A stretch of 6,129 nt of DNA, from assembly GCA_900752845.1 (NCBI GenBank), contig CAADWU010000075.1, forward strand, positions 1 through 6,129. The letters run 5' to 3'. Each line of letters opens with the position of its first letter. The stretch's first letter is position 1. Shown here one piece after another: positions 1 through 5,951 of the stretch. The stretch comes from Candidatus Gastranaerophilales bacterium (GTDB taxonomy: Bacteria; Cyanobacteriota; Vampirovibrionia; Gastranaerophilales; Gastranaerophilaceae). The notes below the pieces were generated by a model. It was not told where the DNA came from. It saw only the letters and a program-made list of their open reading frames with translations, and searched no databases. Position numbers and translations under genes: made by a program.

Positions 1-20
1 TTATCCGAATAATCCCACAT
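1..20 (-). CDS. nifU: Probable NifU/IscU-type Fe-S cluster scaffold protein, first 7 codons only (runs off left edge)
   Basis: Only the start of this minus-strand gene is in the window. From the ATG at 20-18 it reads M-W-D-Y-S-D, followed by an incomplete AA. codon that can be Lys or Asn. MWDYS/T-(D/E)-KV is the characteristic N-terminus of NifU-type scaffolds, for example Azotobacter NifU, which begins MWDYSEKV; the family assembles [2Fe-2S]/[4Fe-4S] clusters with a cysteine desulfurase such as NifS/IscS. The start is supported by an AAGGA ribosome site seven bases upstream. The 83-bp gap to the LD-carboxypeptidase gene upstream contains several -10-like AT hexamers, including TATAAT at 55-50 and TATAAG at 45-40, and a TTGAGA at 66-61, so it probably has its own promoter. 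The scaffold cysteines lie outside the window, so the identification rests on six residues plus the ribosome site. NifU versus a stand-alone IscU/SufU cannot be decided here. Confidence 0.5.
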
Positions 21-27
21 AGTGTTT

Positions 28-32
28 TCCTT
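28..32 (-). promoter_or_regulatory. Ribosome binding site of the nifU-like gene
   Basis: On the minus strand AAGGA lies seven bases before the ATG at 20-18. It is what makes the seven-codon reading frame at the window edge credible as a true gene start. Confidence 0.5.
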
Positions 33-103
33 ATTTTATCTTATACATAATTATATTTTATCTCAAAAACATTTGCGGGAATATATACTTAATATAAAAT
101 TAA

Positions 104-904
104 TTATTCGATATTACCGAATGGAACAGTTGCTTTTTTCGTACCATGCGATGCAGGGAAATCTTTTATAAGCGGAAGATTTAATTCTTCAAAGATATAG
201 TTAATGTCTTCGCATCCCAAAAAATCGCCGATTGCTACAGCTTCGGTATTTTGTTTGATTTTCTCTATATTAAATAATTGTGTAATCATTTTATCAATTT
301 TGTATGGAAGCTCGTTTAAATCTTCCAAAAAGAGTGTAAATTTAAAATCAGGTATAAAGTCTTGACCGCATAATGAAACAAGAGTTGATAAATTACCTCC
401 CCAGAATGTTCCCTTATAATCAAATTTATCTTCCGTTACAGTTTCAAAGAATTTTTCCATCGTATAATAATCAGGTGTTTCAACTCCAAAGTCGCTTAAT
501 ATCATGGGTCCTGAATAAGTCATGAGTCCTGCTCGTTTTAAAAACATTGCGTTAAGTGCGGTTATATCTGAATATCCGCAGAATATTTTCGGGTTATTGC
601 GGATTAGGTTATAGTCAATCATGTTAATAAGTCTAATAGCACCGTAACCGCCTCTGAGACAGATAATTGCATTAACTTCTTTGTCAGTGAACATTTTATG
701 CAGTGCATCAAGTCTTTCTTCGTCTGTGCCTGCAAGGTATCTGTTTTGGGAATATATATTATCTGATAACTTTACCCTGTAGCCTTTATTTTCAAAGAAA
801 TTTATTGCTCGATGAAGATTTTTATCATCTTCCATTGCACCTGAAGTGGCAAGTATTCCTATTGTGTCACCGTATTTTAATAACGGTGGTTTAATTATGT
901 TCAT
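104..904 (-). CDS. ldcA: LD-carboxypeptidase, peptidase family S66 (LdcA/MccF-like), short C-terminus
   Basis: Family S66 serine peptidases act in the cytoplasm. LdcA trims the terminal D-alanine from murein tetrapeptides during peptidoglycan recycling; MccF relatives cleave microcin C-like conjugates. The 266-residue product shows the family order. The N-terminal KPPLLKYGDTIGILATSG (5-22) matches the usual K-P-x-x-L-x-x-GD-x-I start and fixes the initiator Met. Next come RGGYGAIRL (84-92), GYSDITAL (110-117) with the nucleophile Ser112, GGNLSTL (169-175), LFLEDLNELPYKIDKM (191-206) with Glu194, and the C-terminal SHGTKK with His253. The Ser-Glu-His triad is therefore complete. No signal peptide is visible, consistent with a cytoplasmic enzyme. 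The protein stops at VPFGNIE, just after the segment that usually reads LPxG, so it lacks the last strand of most relatives (about 300 residues). The gene is divergent from dnaX. Only a weak GTGGG precedes the ATG. LdcA and MccF substrates cannot be told apart from sequence alone; LdcA is the default for a housekeeping locus. Confidence 0.85.
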   Translation of the reverse strand: MNIIKPPLLKYGDTIGILATSGAMEDDKNLHRAINFFENKGYRVKLSDNIYSQNRYLAGTDEERLDALHKMFTDKEVNAIICLRGGYGAIRLINMIDYNLIRNNPKIFCGYSDITALNAMFLKRAGLMTYSGPMILSDFGVETPDYYTMEKFFETVTEDKFDYKGTFWGGNLSTLVSLCGQDFIPDFKFTLFLEDLNELPYKIDKMITQLFNIEKIKQNTEAVAIGDFLGCEDINYIFEELNLPLIKDFPASHGTKKATVPFGNIE

Positions 905-928
905 ATTCTGCCCACTTTTATTATTACC

Positions 929-937
929 TGCTATAAT
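929..937 (+). promoter_or_regulatory. Extended -10 promoter of dnaX, placing the transcript start at the ATG
   Basis: TGC followed by a perfect TATAAT (932-937) forms a consensus extended -10 element. Only six bases separate it from the dnaX ATG at 944, so normal initiation about seven bases downstream would start the mRNA at or next to the A of the start codon. No good -35 is seen at 17-18 bp (909-914 reads TGCCCA), as is common for extended -10 promoters. No Shine-Dalgarno sequence is present between 905 and 943. Confidence 0.55.
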
Positions 938-943
938 AATATC

Positions 944-2794
944 ATGAACGAAAAATACATACCTTTATACAGAAAATACCGCCCGCAGAAACTTGAAGAA
1001 GTTGTAGGACAGGAACATATTAAAAAAGCTCTCAAAAATGCTATTGAACTTGATAAAATTTCGCACGCTTATTTATTTACTGGTCCAAGAGGAACCGGTA
1101 AAACTTCTACAGCACGTATTTTTGCAAAATCATTAAACTGCAAAGAAGGACCGACAATTTCACCTTGCGGCTCTTGCGAAAACTGTATTGATATTACAAA
1201 TTCTACTCCTATGGATGTAATTGAAATTGATGCTGCAAGCAACAGAAAAGTCGAAGATGCCCAAAATATTTTGGAAAAGGTAATGTATGCACCTGTTAAC
1301 AGCAGATATAAAATCTATATTATTGACGAAGTTCACATGCTTTCTACAACAGCTTTTAATGCTTTGTTGAAAACTCTTGAAGAACCTCCGAAAAACGTTA
1401 TCTTTATTCTTGCTACAACTGAAGTTCATAAAGTTTTGGATACAATAAAAAGCCGCTGCCAGCGTTTTGATTTTAAACGGATTACAACTGACGATATCGT
1501 AAAACATCTCCGTTATATTTCGGATAATGAAAAAATTAATATAACTGATGATGCATTGTTTACTATTGCTAAAAATTCAGCAGGCGGGATGCGTGACAGT
1601 ATTGCTTTGCTTGACCAGTTAAGCGTTCTTGACGGAAAAGAGGCAATTTCAACAGATGATATTAACAATCTCTTAGGACGTTTGTCTTTTGATACTTTAA
1701 ATTCACTTGCTGATAAAATTGTTAATTCACAACCTCAGGAAGCTATTGAGGAGCTAGAGAAAATATATAATTCAGGCAATGAGCCTGTTCAGATTTTGAC
1801 TAACCTTATGGATTATTTAAAAAATCTTTTGATTGTTAAAAATTGCAGACCCGAGATAGCTTTTGAGCTTACTCAGGCAAATGATGCTCAAATCGGTGCA
1901 TTAAAATCACAAACCGAGGTTCTTGAAACACACCAGATAGTTTTCGTGATTGAAAAATGCGCTGAATATATTAAGGAATTAAAATTAACCAACAACCCGA
2001 GATTGTGGCTTGAAGTGGCAATCATTGACCTTGCAAATCTTACTGAAAATACTTCGTTAGTGGAACTTCAAAACAGAATTGCAAGATTAGAGGGAGGTGC
2101 ATCTGCGCCTGTTAAGGTTGCAGCATATAAAACTGCTCCTGCTCCGGTTTTAAAACCGGAAATAAAACAGCCGCCAAAGGTTGAACCTGTTAAATCTGTA
2201 ACTGAAGAAGCTGCAAAACCTGTTGAGCATAAACCCGAACAGATTAAACAAACAGAAACTGTTACTGAAAAAGAGGACTTTGCTCCTATGCCTAAAGCAA
2301 AATCTTCAGGCGGAGAAGACATTGCTTCATTATGGGGTAAAATGCTTGAAAATGTTTCAAGTGCTCCGACAAGAGCTCTTTTAAAACAATGGGCTAATCC
2401 TGTGAAGATTTCTTCTGATGAAACCGTCATTACAATGAAGAATGAAATTTTCTTAAATCAGGTTCAAAGCGGAAGTAAAAAACAGGCAATTATTGATGCT
2501 GTTAACAATTTATTCGGTCAGTCAAATTCAAACGTAATAGTCAGACTGCCGCAAGCAGGTGACGAAAATGTCAGGCAATCAAGCGTTGTAACAAAGCCGT
2601 CTGCTCCCGTAAAACCTGTTAAAACCGTTGAAGTTAAAAAGGAAGAAGAACCTGAACCTGAAGAAATTGAGGAAATTAAAGAAGAAGTTGAAAAAACTGA
2701 AAAATCTGCTTCAGTTGAAAAAGTTCTTTCATCAATGCATTCGGATAATGTGAATATGGTTATGGATTTGTTTGACGGAAAAGTTATTGAGTAA
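944..2794 (+). CDS. dnaX: DNA polymerase III subunit tau (DnaX), clamp-loader ATPase
   Basis: DnaX forms the motor of the clamp loader that opens the beta sliding clamp onto primed DNA; tau also tethers polymerase cores. The 616 residues begin with the family-typical YIPLYRKYRPQKLEEVVGQEH, which supports the ATG at 944. The AAA+ core carries Walker A GPRGTGKT (47-54), a four-cysteine zinc site (Cys66, 75, 78, 81), Walker B IYIIDEVHML (124-133), a sensor-1 LATTE (156-160), the SRC arginine finger (Arg171) and sensor-2 GGMRDS (214-219). The oligomerisation collar covers roughly 245-375. A Pro/Lys/Glu-rich linker (385-455) leads to a second folded region (about 455-537, starting IASLWGKML), then an acidic linker (565-588) and a short helical tail ending LFDGKVIE. 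The length suits a full tau. No A AAA AAG slippery site of the E. coli type is present, so a frameshifted gamma form is not evident. It overlaps the convergent MEMO-AMMECR1 gene by 11 bp. The start lacks a Shine-Dalgarno sequence. Confidence 0.97.
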   Translation: MNEKYIPLYRKYRPQKLEEVVGQEHIKKALKNAIELDKISHAYLFTGPRGTGKTSTARIFAKSLNCKEGPTISPCGSCENCIDITNSTPMDVIEIDAASNRKVEDAQNILEKVMYAPVNSRYKIYIIDEVHMLSTTAFNALLKTLEEPPKNVIFILATTEVHKVLDTIKSRCQRFDFKRITTDDIVKHLRYISDNEKINITDDALFTIAKNSAGGMRDSIALLDQLSVLDGKEAISTDDINNLLGRLSFDTLNSLADKIVNSQPQEAIEELEKIYNSGNEPVQILTNLMDYLKNLLIVKNCRPEIAFELTQANDAQIGALKSQTEVLETHQIVFVIEKCAEYIKELKLTNNPRLWLEVAIIDLANLTENTSLVELQNRIARLEGGASAPVKVAAYKTAPAPVLKPEIKQPPKVEPVKSVTEEAAKPVEHKPEQIKQTETVTEKEDFAPMPKAKSSGGEDIASLWGKMLENVSSAPTRALLKQWANPVKISSDETVITMKNEIFLNQVQSGSKKQAIIDAVNNLFGQSNSNVIVRLPQAGDENVRQSSVVTKPSAPVKPVKTVEVKKEEEPEPEEIEEIKEEVEKTEKSASVEKVLSSMHSDNVNMVMDLFDGKVIE

Positions 2795-4118
2795 TTTTCA
2801 CTGTATTAAACTTAAACGCTTCCATTGTTTCTGAATTATAATCTTCGCCCATTCCTGCTTTTAATTTAAGTTCTTTTAAAAATTCATGTTTATCAGGAAG
2901 CTGTTCCCAAACTATTGGCAAAAACACAGCCTGATAATTTCCGTCACGTATTATTAATCCATCTTCATAAGGAACAAGTTTATTTAAAAGGTCTTCTTCA
3001 TCCTTGAATTCAATTCTTTTTGGCTTTGATAAGAGAGAAACGTTTATTGATATTTTATTATATTCATCAAGTGTTAGCGGGTTAAATCTGGGATCAGAAA
3101 ATGCTGCTGCGTGTGCATTTTTAATCAAATCTTTAACCAGAGGTTTGTGCGCAATAATAGAGCCTATGCATCCTCGAAGAATTCCTGCAAGTTCAAGAGT
3201 TACAAATGATGCTCCTGCTTCTTCAAGTACGCACGGGTAATCTTTAGGTGTAATTTCACCAAGTTGAAATCCTGATAGAATACTGTCTTTACAGATTTTT
3301 AAAACATTTTCGGAATAGTATTTCTTTATGTACTCGTTTTTATCACCCTCATATAAAAACCAGCTTCCATAGCCGACAACTCTTGACGTATCGCCTGTTA
3401 TTTTTGCTGAATTTGTTAACCCTATGCGGATTAATGAAAAATTATTATTTCGGGCAAAATCTGTCAGACCGCAAATACCTACCGCACCGCAAGCCTGTTC
3501 CATTTCGAAATCACGTGTTTCATTTGCTTCTATCATCTTTGCAGTATAATTATCTATTTTATAACTTTCTTTTTCAGGATAAAAATGGCTTAAATCACTT
3601 GATATTACAAACACATTATCTTCGTTGTCCCAAAAATGTTTGATTGTATCTGCAAGATTTGTAAAATTTTCACATCCGTATAAGACAGGTATTATTTTAG
3701 CAGAAGGAATATGTTTTTTTATTAGAGGAAGCTGTACTTCAAGCGAATATTCCTGTTCGAATGCAAAATTATTTGTCTGACAGTCGCAGAAGTTGCTTAC
3801 TTCTTTTGAAAGTTCTTTATTAACATCAATATTTCCCAGCGGAGTTTCAAAAGCATCGAAGCTGCATACAGCGCATCCGAAAATTCTTTCAAAGTGTGCA
3901 GGAGCAAATATAAATACATTTTTTGCATTTTGATTTAAATGACTGATGCCGCAATTTGCAAGTGCACCTGAGTAAATATAACCTGCATGAGGTACAATAA
4001 CAGCTCTTGCAGAATATTCTGTTTCTCTGCATTTAAAGCTGTTTATCATATTCAATAATTCTGTTTTGTCAGACGGATAAAAAGTTCCCGCCGAGGATGC
4101 TTTTTTAATATTTGCCAT
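2784..4118 (-). CDS. MEMO-AMMECR1 fusion protein (AmmeMemoRadiSam system proteins B and A in one chain)
   Basis: This 444-residue protein joins two conserved families of uncertain biochemical role. Residues 1-260 are a MEMO domain, a relative of class III extradiol dioxygenases. It starts KKASSAGTFYPSD (5-17), has VPHAGYIYSG (42-51) with His44, APAHFERIFG (72-81) with His75, SSDLSHFYP (173-181) with Asp175 and His178, ACGAVGI (209-215) with Cys210, and ends in VVGYGSWFLY (247-256). These residues match the metal-pocket positions of MEMO proteins; human MEMO1 uses His49, His81 and Cys244. Residues 263-440 are an AMMECR1 domain with the signature LRGCIGS (314-320), AFSDPRFNPLT (339-349), IRDGNYQAVFLPIVWEQLPD (390-409) and KAGM (420-423). 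No signal peptide or membrane segment is seen. The gene follows ribD by 21 bp in the same direction but may also have its own leaderless promoter. In many genomes these families sit beside a radical SAM protein; none is in this window. Domain identities are firm. The function is not established. Confidence 0.92.
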   Translation of the reverse strand: MANIKKASSAGTFYPSDKTELLNMINSFKCRETEYSARAVIVPHAGYIYSGALANCGISHLNQNAKNVFIFAPAHFERIFGCAVCSFDAFETPLGNIDVNKELSKEVSNFCDCQTNNFAFEQEYSLEVQLPLIKKHIPSAKIIPVLYGCENFTNLADTIKHFWDNEDNVFVISSDLSHFYPEKESYKIDNYTAKMIEANETRDFEMEQACGAVGICGLTDFARNNNFSLIRIGLTNSAKITGDTSRVVGYGSWFLYEGDKNEYIKKYYSENVLKICKDSILSGFQLGEITPKDYPCVLEEAGASFVTLELAGILRGCIGSIIAHKPLVKDLIKNAHAAAFSDPRFNPLTLDEYNKISINVSLLSKPKRIEFKDEEDLLNKLVPYEDGLIIRDGNYQAVFLPIVWEQLPDKHEFLKELKLKAGMGEDYNSETMEAFKFNTVKITQ

Positions 4119-4125
4119 AGAACCA

Positions 4126-4131
4126 ATTATA
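4126..4131 (-). promoter_or_regulatory. -10-like TATAAT immediately before the MEMO-AMMECR1 start
   Basis: On the minus strand a perfect TATAAT, preceded directly by TG, ends seven bases before the ATG at 4118-4116. It lies in the 21-bp gap after the ribD stop. No Shine-Dalgarno sequence is found in that gap. The arrangement predicts a leaderless transcript for this gene, separate from or in addition to read-through from ribD. No clear -35 is seen in the ribD 3' end. Confidence 0.4.
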
Positions 4132-4139
4132 CATTAATA

Positions 4140-5186
4140 CTATTTTTTTTGAATAGGATAGTAAGTTAATAATATATCAGGTGCAAAATTTTCTACAGAG
4201 GCAATTTTAAAATTTATACTGTCATTAATATCGTTTATTTGTCTGAAATCAAAGCAGGATTTAGAAGAATTGTCGCCTGTAATTTTTGGGGCAATAAAAT
4301 GATAGATTTTATCAGCATATTTTAAAGCTTCACCGTTCAATGCTGCGCCGCTTTCGATTAATATACTCATAATTCCAAGTTCATATGCTTTTGTAAATAT
4401 AAAATCAAGGTCTAATTTATTATTTTTTACAGGAGTTTTTATGAAATTAATGCCGTCTTGAAGTTTGTCAGATGAAGCATTAAATAAATAAATTTCACCG
4501 TTTTGGTAAATTGTTGATTTCAGATTAGTTTTCAATTCTCTGTCAAGGATAATTTTTTTTCTGTGCTCCATTGTCGGATTATCTGCAAGAATTGTTGACG
4601 ATGATGTCATAATTGCATCGTAGCGGTTTCTTATCTTTTTCACTTCTTCTCTTGCATGTGCTGATGTAATCCATTTGGAAGAACCGTTATGTGTCGCAAT
4701 TTTTCCGTCAAGAGTTGCGGCGGTTTTTATTGCAATAAAAACCTTCTTTTCTTTCATATTTTTTATAAAAACTTCATTTAATGCTCTGCATTCATCTTCC
4801 AATACGTTTTCTATAACTTCAATTCCTGCATCTTTTAATTTTTTAATTCCGTTTCCTGCAACTATGGGGTTAACGTCATGCATTCCTATTACAACTTTTT
4901 TTATTCCCCGTTCGATAATTAAATCTGCACATGGAGGTGTTTTACCATAGTGGGAACAAGGTTCGAGGTTGACAATAAGGGTGCCGTCTTTTTCTTCTCC
5001 GTTTTTAAGCTTTAACAGTGCATCCCGTTCAGCGTGATTTTCTCCATATTTTGCATGAAAGCCTGTAGATATTTTGTTGTCGTTTTTATCCAGTATAATA
5101 CAGCCGACCAAAGGATTAGGAGAAGTATTACCTTCTGCTTGTCTTGCCAATTCTATGCATTTTTTCATTAATACGTTATATTGCAT
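4140..5186 (-). CDS. ribD: Bifunctional riboflavin biosynthesis protein RibD (pyrimidine deaminase / uracil reductase)
   Basis: RibD catalyses two steps of riboflavin synthesis: zinc-dependent deamination of diaminohydroxyphosphoribosylaminopyrimidine, then NADPH-dependent reduction of its ribose side chain. Residues 1-145 are the cytidine-deaminase-like domain, with SPNPLVGC (22-29), the zinc/proton-transfer motif HAE (His51, Glu53) and PCSHYGKTPPC (76-86) giving Cys77 and Cys86. Residues 148-346 are the reductase domain, with KTAATLDGKIA (154-164), KWITSAHAR (171-179), ILADNPTM (199-206, Asp202) and ILIESGAALNGE (275-286). At 348 residues it is slightly shorter than usual; much of the difference seems to lie between ADNPTMEHR and KKIILD, where most relatives have a longer loop. 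The first Met is assumed; Met7 is a possible alternative because the conserved part begins there. Other riboflavin genes are absent, and no FMN riboswitch fits in the 64-bp upstream gap. The start lacks a Shine-Dalgarno sequence. Confidence 0.95.
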   Translation of the reverse strand: MQYNVLMKKCIELARQAEGNTSPNPLVGCIILDKNDNKISTGFHAKYGENHAERDALLKLKNGEEKDGTLIVNLEPCSHYGKTPPCADLIIERGIKKVVIGMHDVNPIVAGNGIKKLKDAGIEVIENVLEDECRALNEVFIKNMKEKKVFIAIKTAATLDGKIATHNGSSKWITSAHAREEVKKIRNRYDAIMTSSSTILADNPTMEHRKKIILDRELKTNLKSTIYQNGEIYLFNASSDKLQDGINFIKTPVKNNKLDLDFIFTKAYELGIMSILIESGAALNGEALKYADKIYHFIAPKITGDNSSKSCFDFRQINDINDSINFKIASVENFAPDILLTYYPIQKK

Positions 5187-5192
5187 AATTGT

Positions 5193-5198
5193 ATTTTA
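5193..5198 (-). promoter_or_regulatory. -10-like TAAAAT immediately before the ribD start
   Basis: On the minus strand TAAAAT (one mismatch to TATAAT), preceded directly by TG, ends six bases before the ATG at 5186-5184. No Shine-Dalgarno sequence lies between it and the ATG. The position matches those of the elements before dnaX and the MEMO-AMMECR1 gene and predicts a leaderless ribD mRNA. A clear -35 is not visible. Confidence 0.4.
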
Positions 5199-5225
5199 CA
5201 CTAAAATCTGATATATTTATATAAA
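5195..5225 (+). promoter_or_regulatory. Candidate sigma-70-type promoter of the UPF0173 gene
   Basis: TTTACA (5195-5200, one mismatch to TTGACA) is followed after 19 bp by TATAAA (5220-5225, one mismatch to TATAAT); an alternative TATATA at 5218-5223 gives the ideal 17-bp spacing. Transcription would begin near 5230, leaving a short leader that includes the ribosome site. The -35 overlaps the ribD -10 on the other strand, so the two divergent promoters could compete. AT-rich background makes this a tentative call. Confidence 0.35.
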
Positions 5226-5238
5226 AATTGTAGATTAT

Positions 5239-5246
5239 AAGGAGAG
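5239..5246 (+). promoter_or_regulatory. Strong Shine-Dalgarno sequence of the UPF0173 gene
   Basis: AAGGAGAG lies four bases before the ATG at 5251, with its AGGAG core six bases away. It fixes the start and contrasts with the divergent ribD gene, which has none. Confidence 0.8.
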
Positions 5247-5250
5247 AATA

Positions 5251-5910
5251 ATGGATATAAAATATATCGGTCACAGTGCATTTGAAATTAAATTAAAGGA
5301 AAATTCGGTTTTGATTGATCCTTTTGTTAGCGTAAATCCTAAATATAACTGGCAAAATTCAAATATTACCGATATATTTGTTACACATGGTCACGGTGAT
5401 CATTTGGGGCAGGCAATTGAGATTGCAAAAGAAAAAGATGCTACTATAACAGCTGTATTTGAACTCGGTAAATATTGTGAGGAACAAGGATGTAAAGCAA
5501 AAGCTGTAGGCTTAGGCGGCTGGATTGATTATGACTGGGGCAGAGCTGTTTTAGTCCCTGCATTCCACACAAGTTCTTTGCCTGACGGCAGATATGCAGG
5601 GGTTGCAGCAGGAGTAATTCTTGATGTTGAAGGTGTTAGAATTTATCATGCAGGGGATACTGCTCTTACAAGTGAAATGAAAACTATTAAAGAATTATAC
5701 AGACCAAATATTGCAATGCTTCCTATCGGTGGTTATTACACAATGGATGTTGAACATGCTGCAATGGCTGCTCACTGGCTGGGTGTGCAAACGGTTATTC
5801 CTATGCATTACAATACTTTCCCGCAAATTCAGGCTGATTTGCAGAGATTTAATGCTCTTTTGCAGGTAAATAATGCTAATTGTGTTGTATTAGATCCTGA
5901 AAAAATTTAA
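5251..5910 (+). CDS. UPF0173 family metal-dependent hydrolase (metallo-beta-lactamase fold)
   Basis: This 219-residue protein has the size and motifs of the UPF0173 family (B. subtilis YtkL and relatives), cytoplasmic beta-lactamase-fold hydrolases whose substrate is generally not known. It opens with IKYIGHSAFEI (3-13). The dinuclear metal site is complete: THGHGDH (45-51, giving His46, His48, Asp50 and His51), His106 in PAFHTS (103-108), Asp136 in YHAGDT (132-137) and His186 in PMHYNTFP (184-191). The conserved LPIGGYYTMD (157-166) between the last two motifs is typical of the family. No signal peptide or extra domain is present. The gene starts from a strong ribosome site. The gshB-like gene begins 66 bp downstream in the same direction, with no obvious terminator between them, so co-transcription is possible. 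The fold and metal centre are certain; the reaction is not predictable. Confidence 0.93.
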   Translation: MDIKYIGHSAFEIKLKENSVLIDPFVSVNPKYNWQNSNITDIFVTHGHGDHLGQAIEIAKEKDATITAVFELGKYCEEQGCKAKAVGLGGWIDYDWGRAVLVPAFHTSSLPDGRYAGVAAGVILDVEGVRIYHAGDTALTSEMKTIKELYRPNIAMLPIGGYYTMDVEHAAMAAHWLGVQTVIPMHYNTFPQIQADLQRFNALLQVNNANCVVLDPEKI

Positions 5911-5951
5911 CTAGCCCGTTTCTCTATTGCGAATAAATTTCGTTGGATGTA

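Noticed and set aside
89..103. TTAAT/ATTAA inverted repeat just after the LD-carboxypeptidase stop as a terminator.
   Set aside because: The stem is only five A-T pairs with no GC content and no adjoining U-tract, so it would not form a stable terminator hairpin.
1160..1507. Long open frame on the minus strand inside dnaX, and similar antisense frames at 2068-2430 and on the plus strand at 703-894, 3004-3240, 3383-3643 and 4675-4950.
   Set aside because: Each lies within a well-identified conserved gene on the opposite strand, has no recognisable domain and no supporting ribosome site; they are shadows of codon bias.
2098..2310. Lys/Pro/Glu-rich stretch of dnaX as a tandem repeat or inserted element.
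   Set aside because: The repeats are low-complexity linker residues with no periodic unit; such linkers are normal in tau subunits.
2633..2655. T AAA AAG followed by a quick -1 frame stop in the dnaX acidic linker, resembling a gamma-type frameshift site.
   Set aside because: The first base is T, so the P-site tRNA would mispair after slipping, and the product would lose only about 50 C-terminal residues, unlike a gamma subunit.
5187..5250. FMN riboswitch upstream of ribD.
   Set aside because: The gap is only 64 bp, shared with a divergent gene, and shows no conserved RFN helices; the likely transcript start is also at the ribD ATG.
5929..5944. GCGAA...TTCGT short hairpin between the UPF0173 and gshB-like genes as a terminator.
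   Set aside because: The stem is four to five pairs and is not followed by a run of T; it does not meet the form of an intrinsic terminator.
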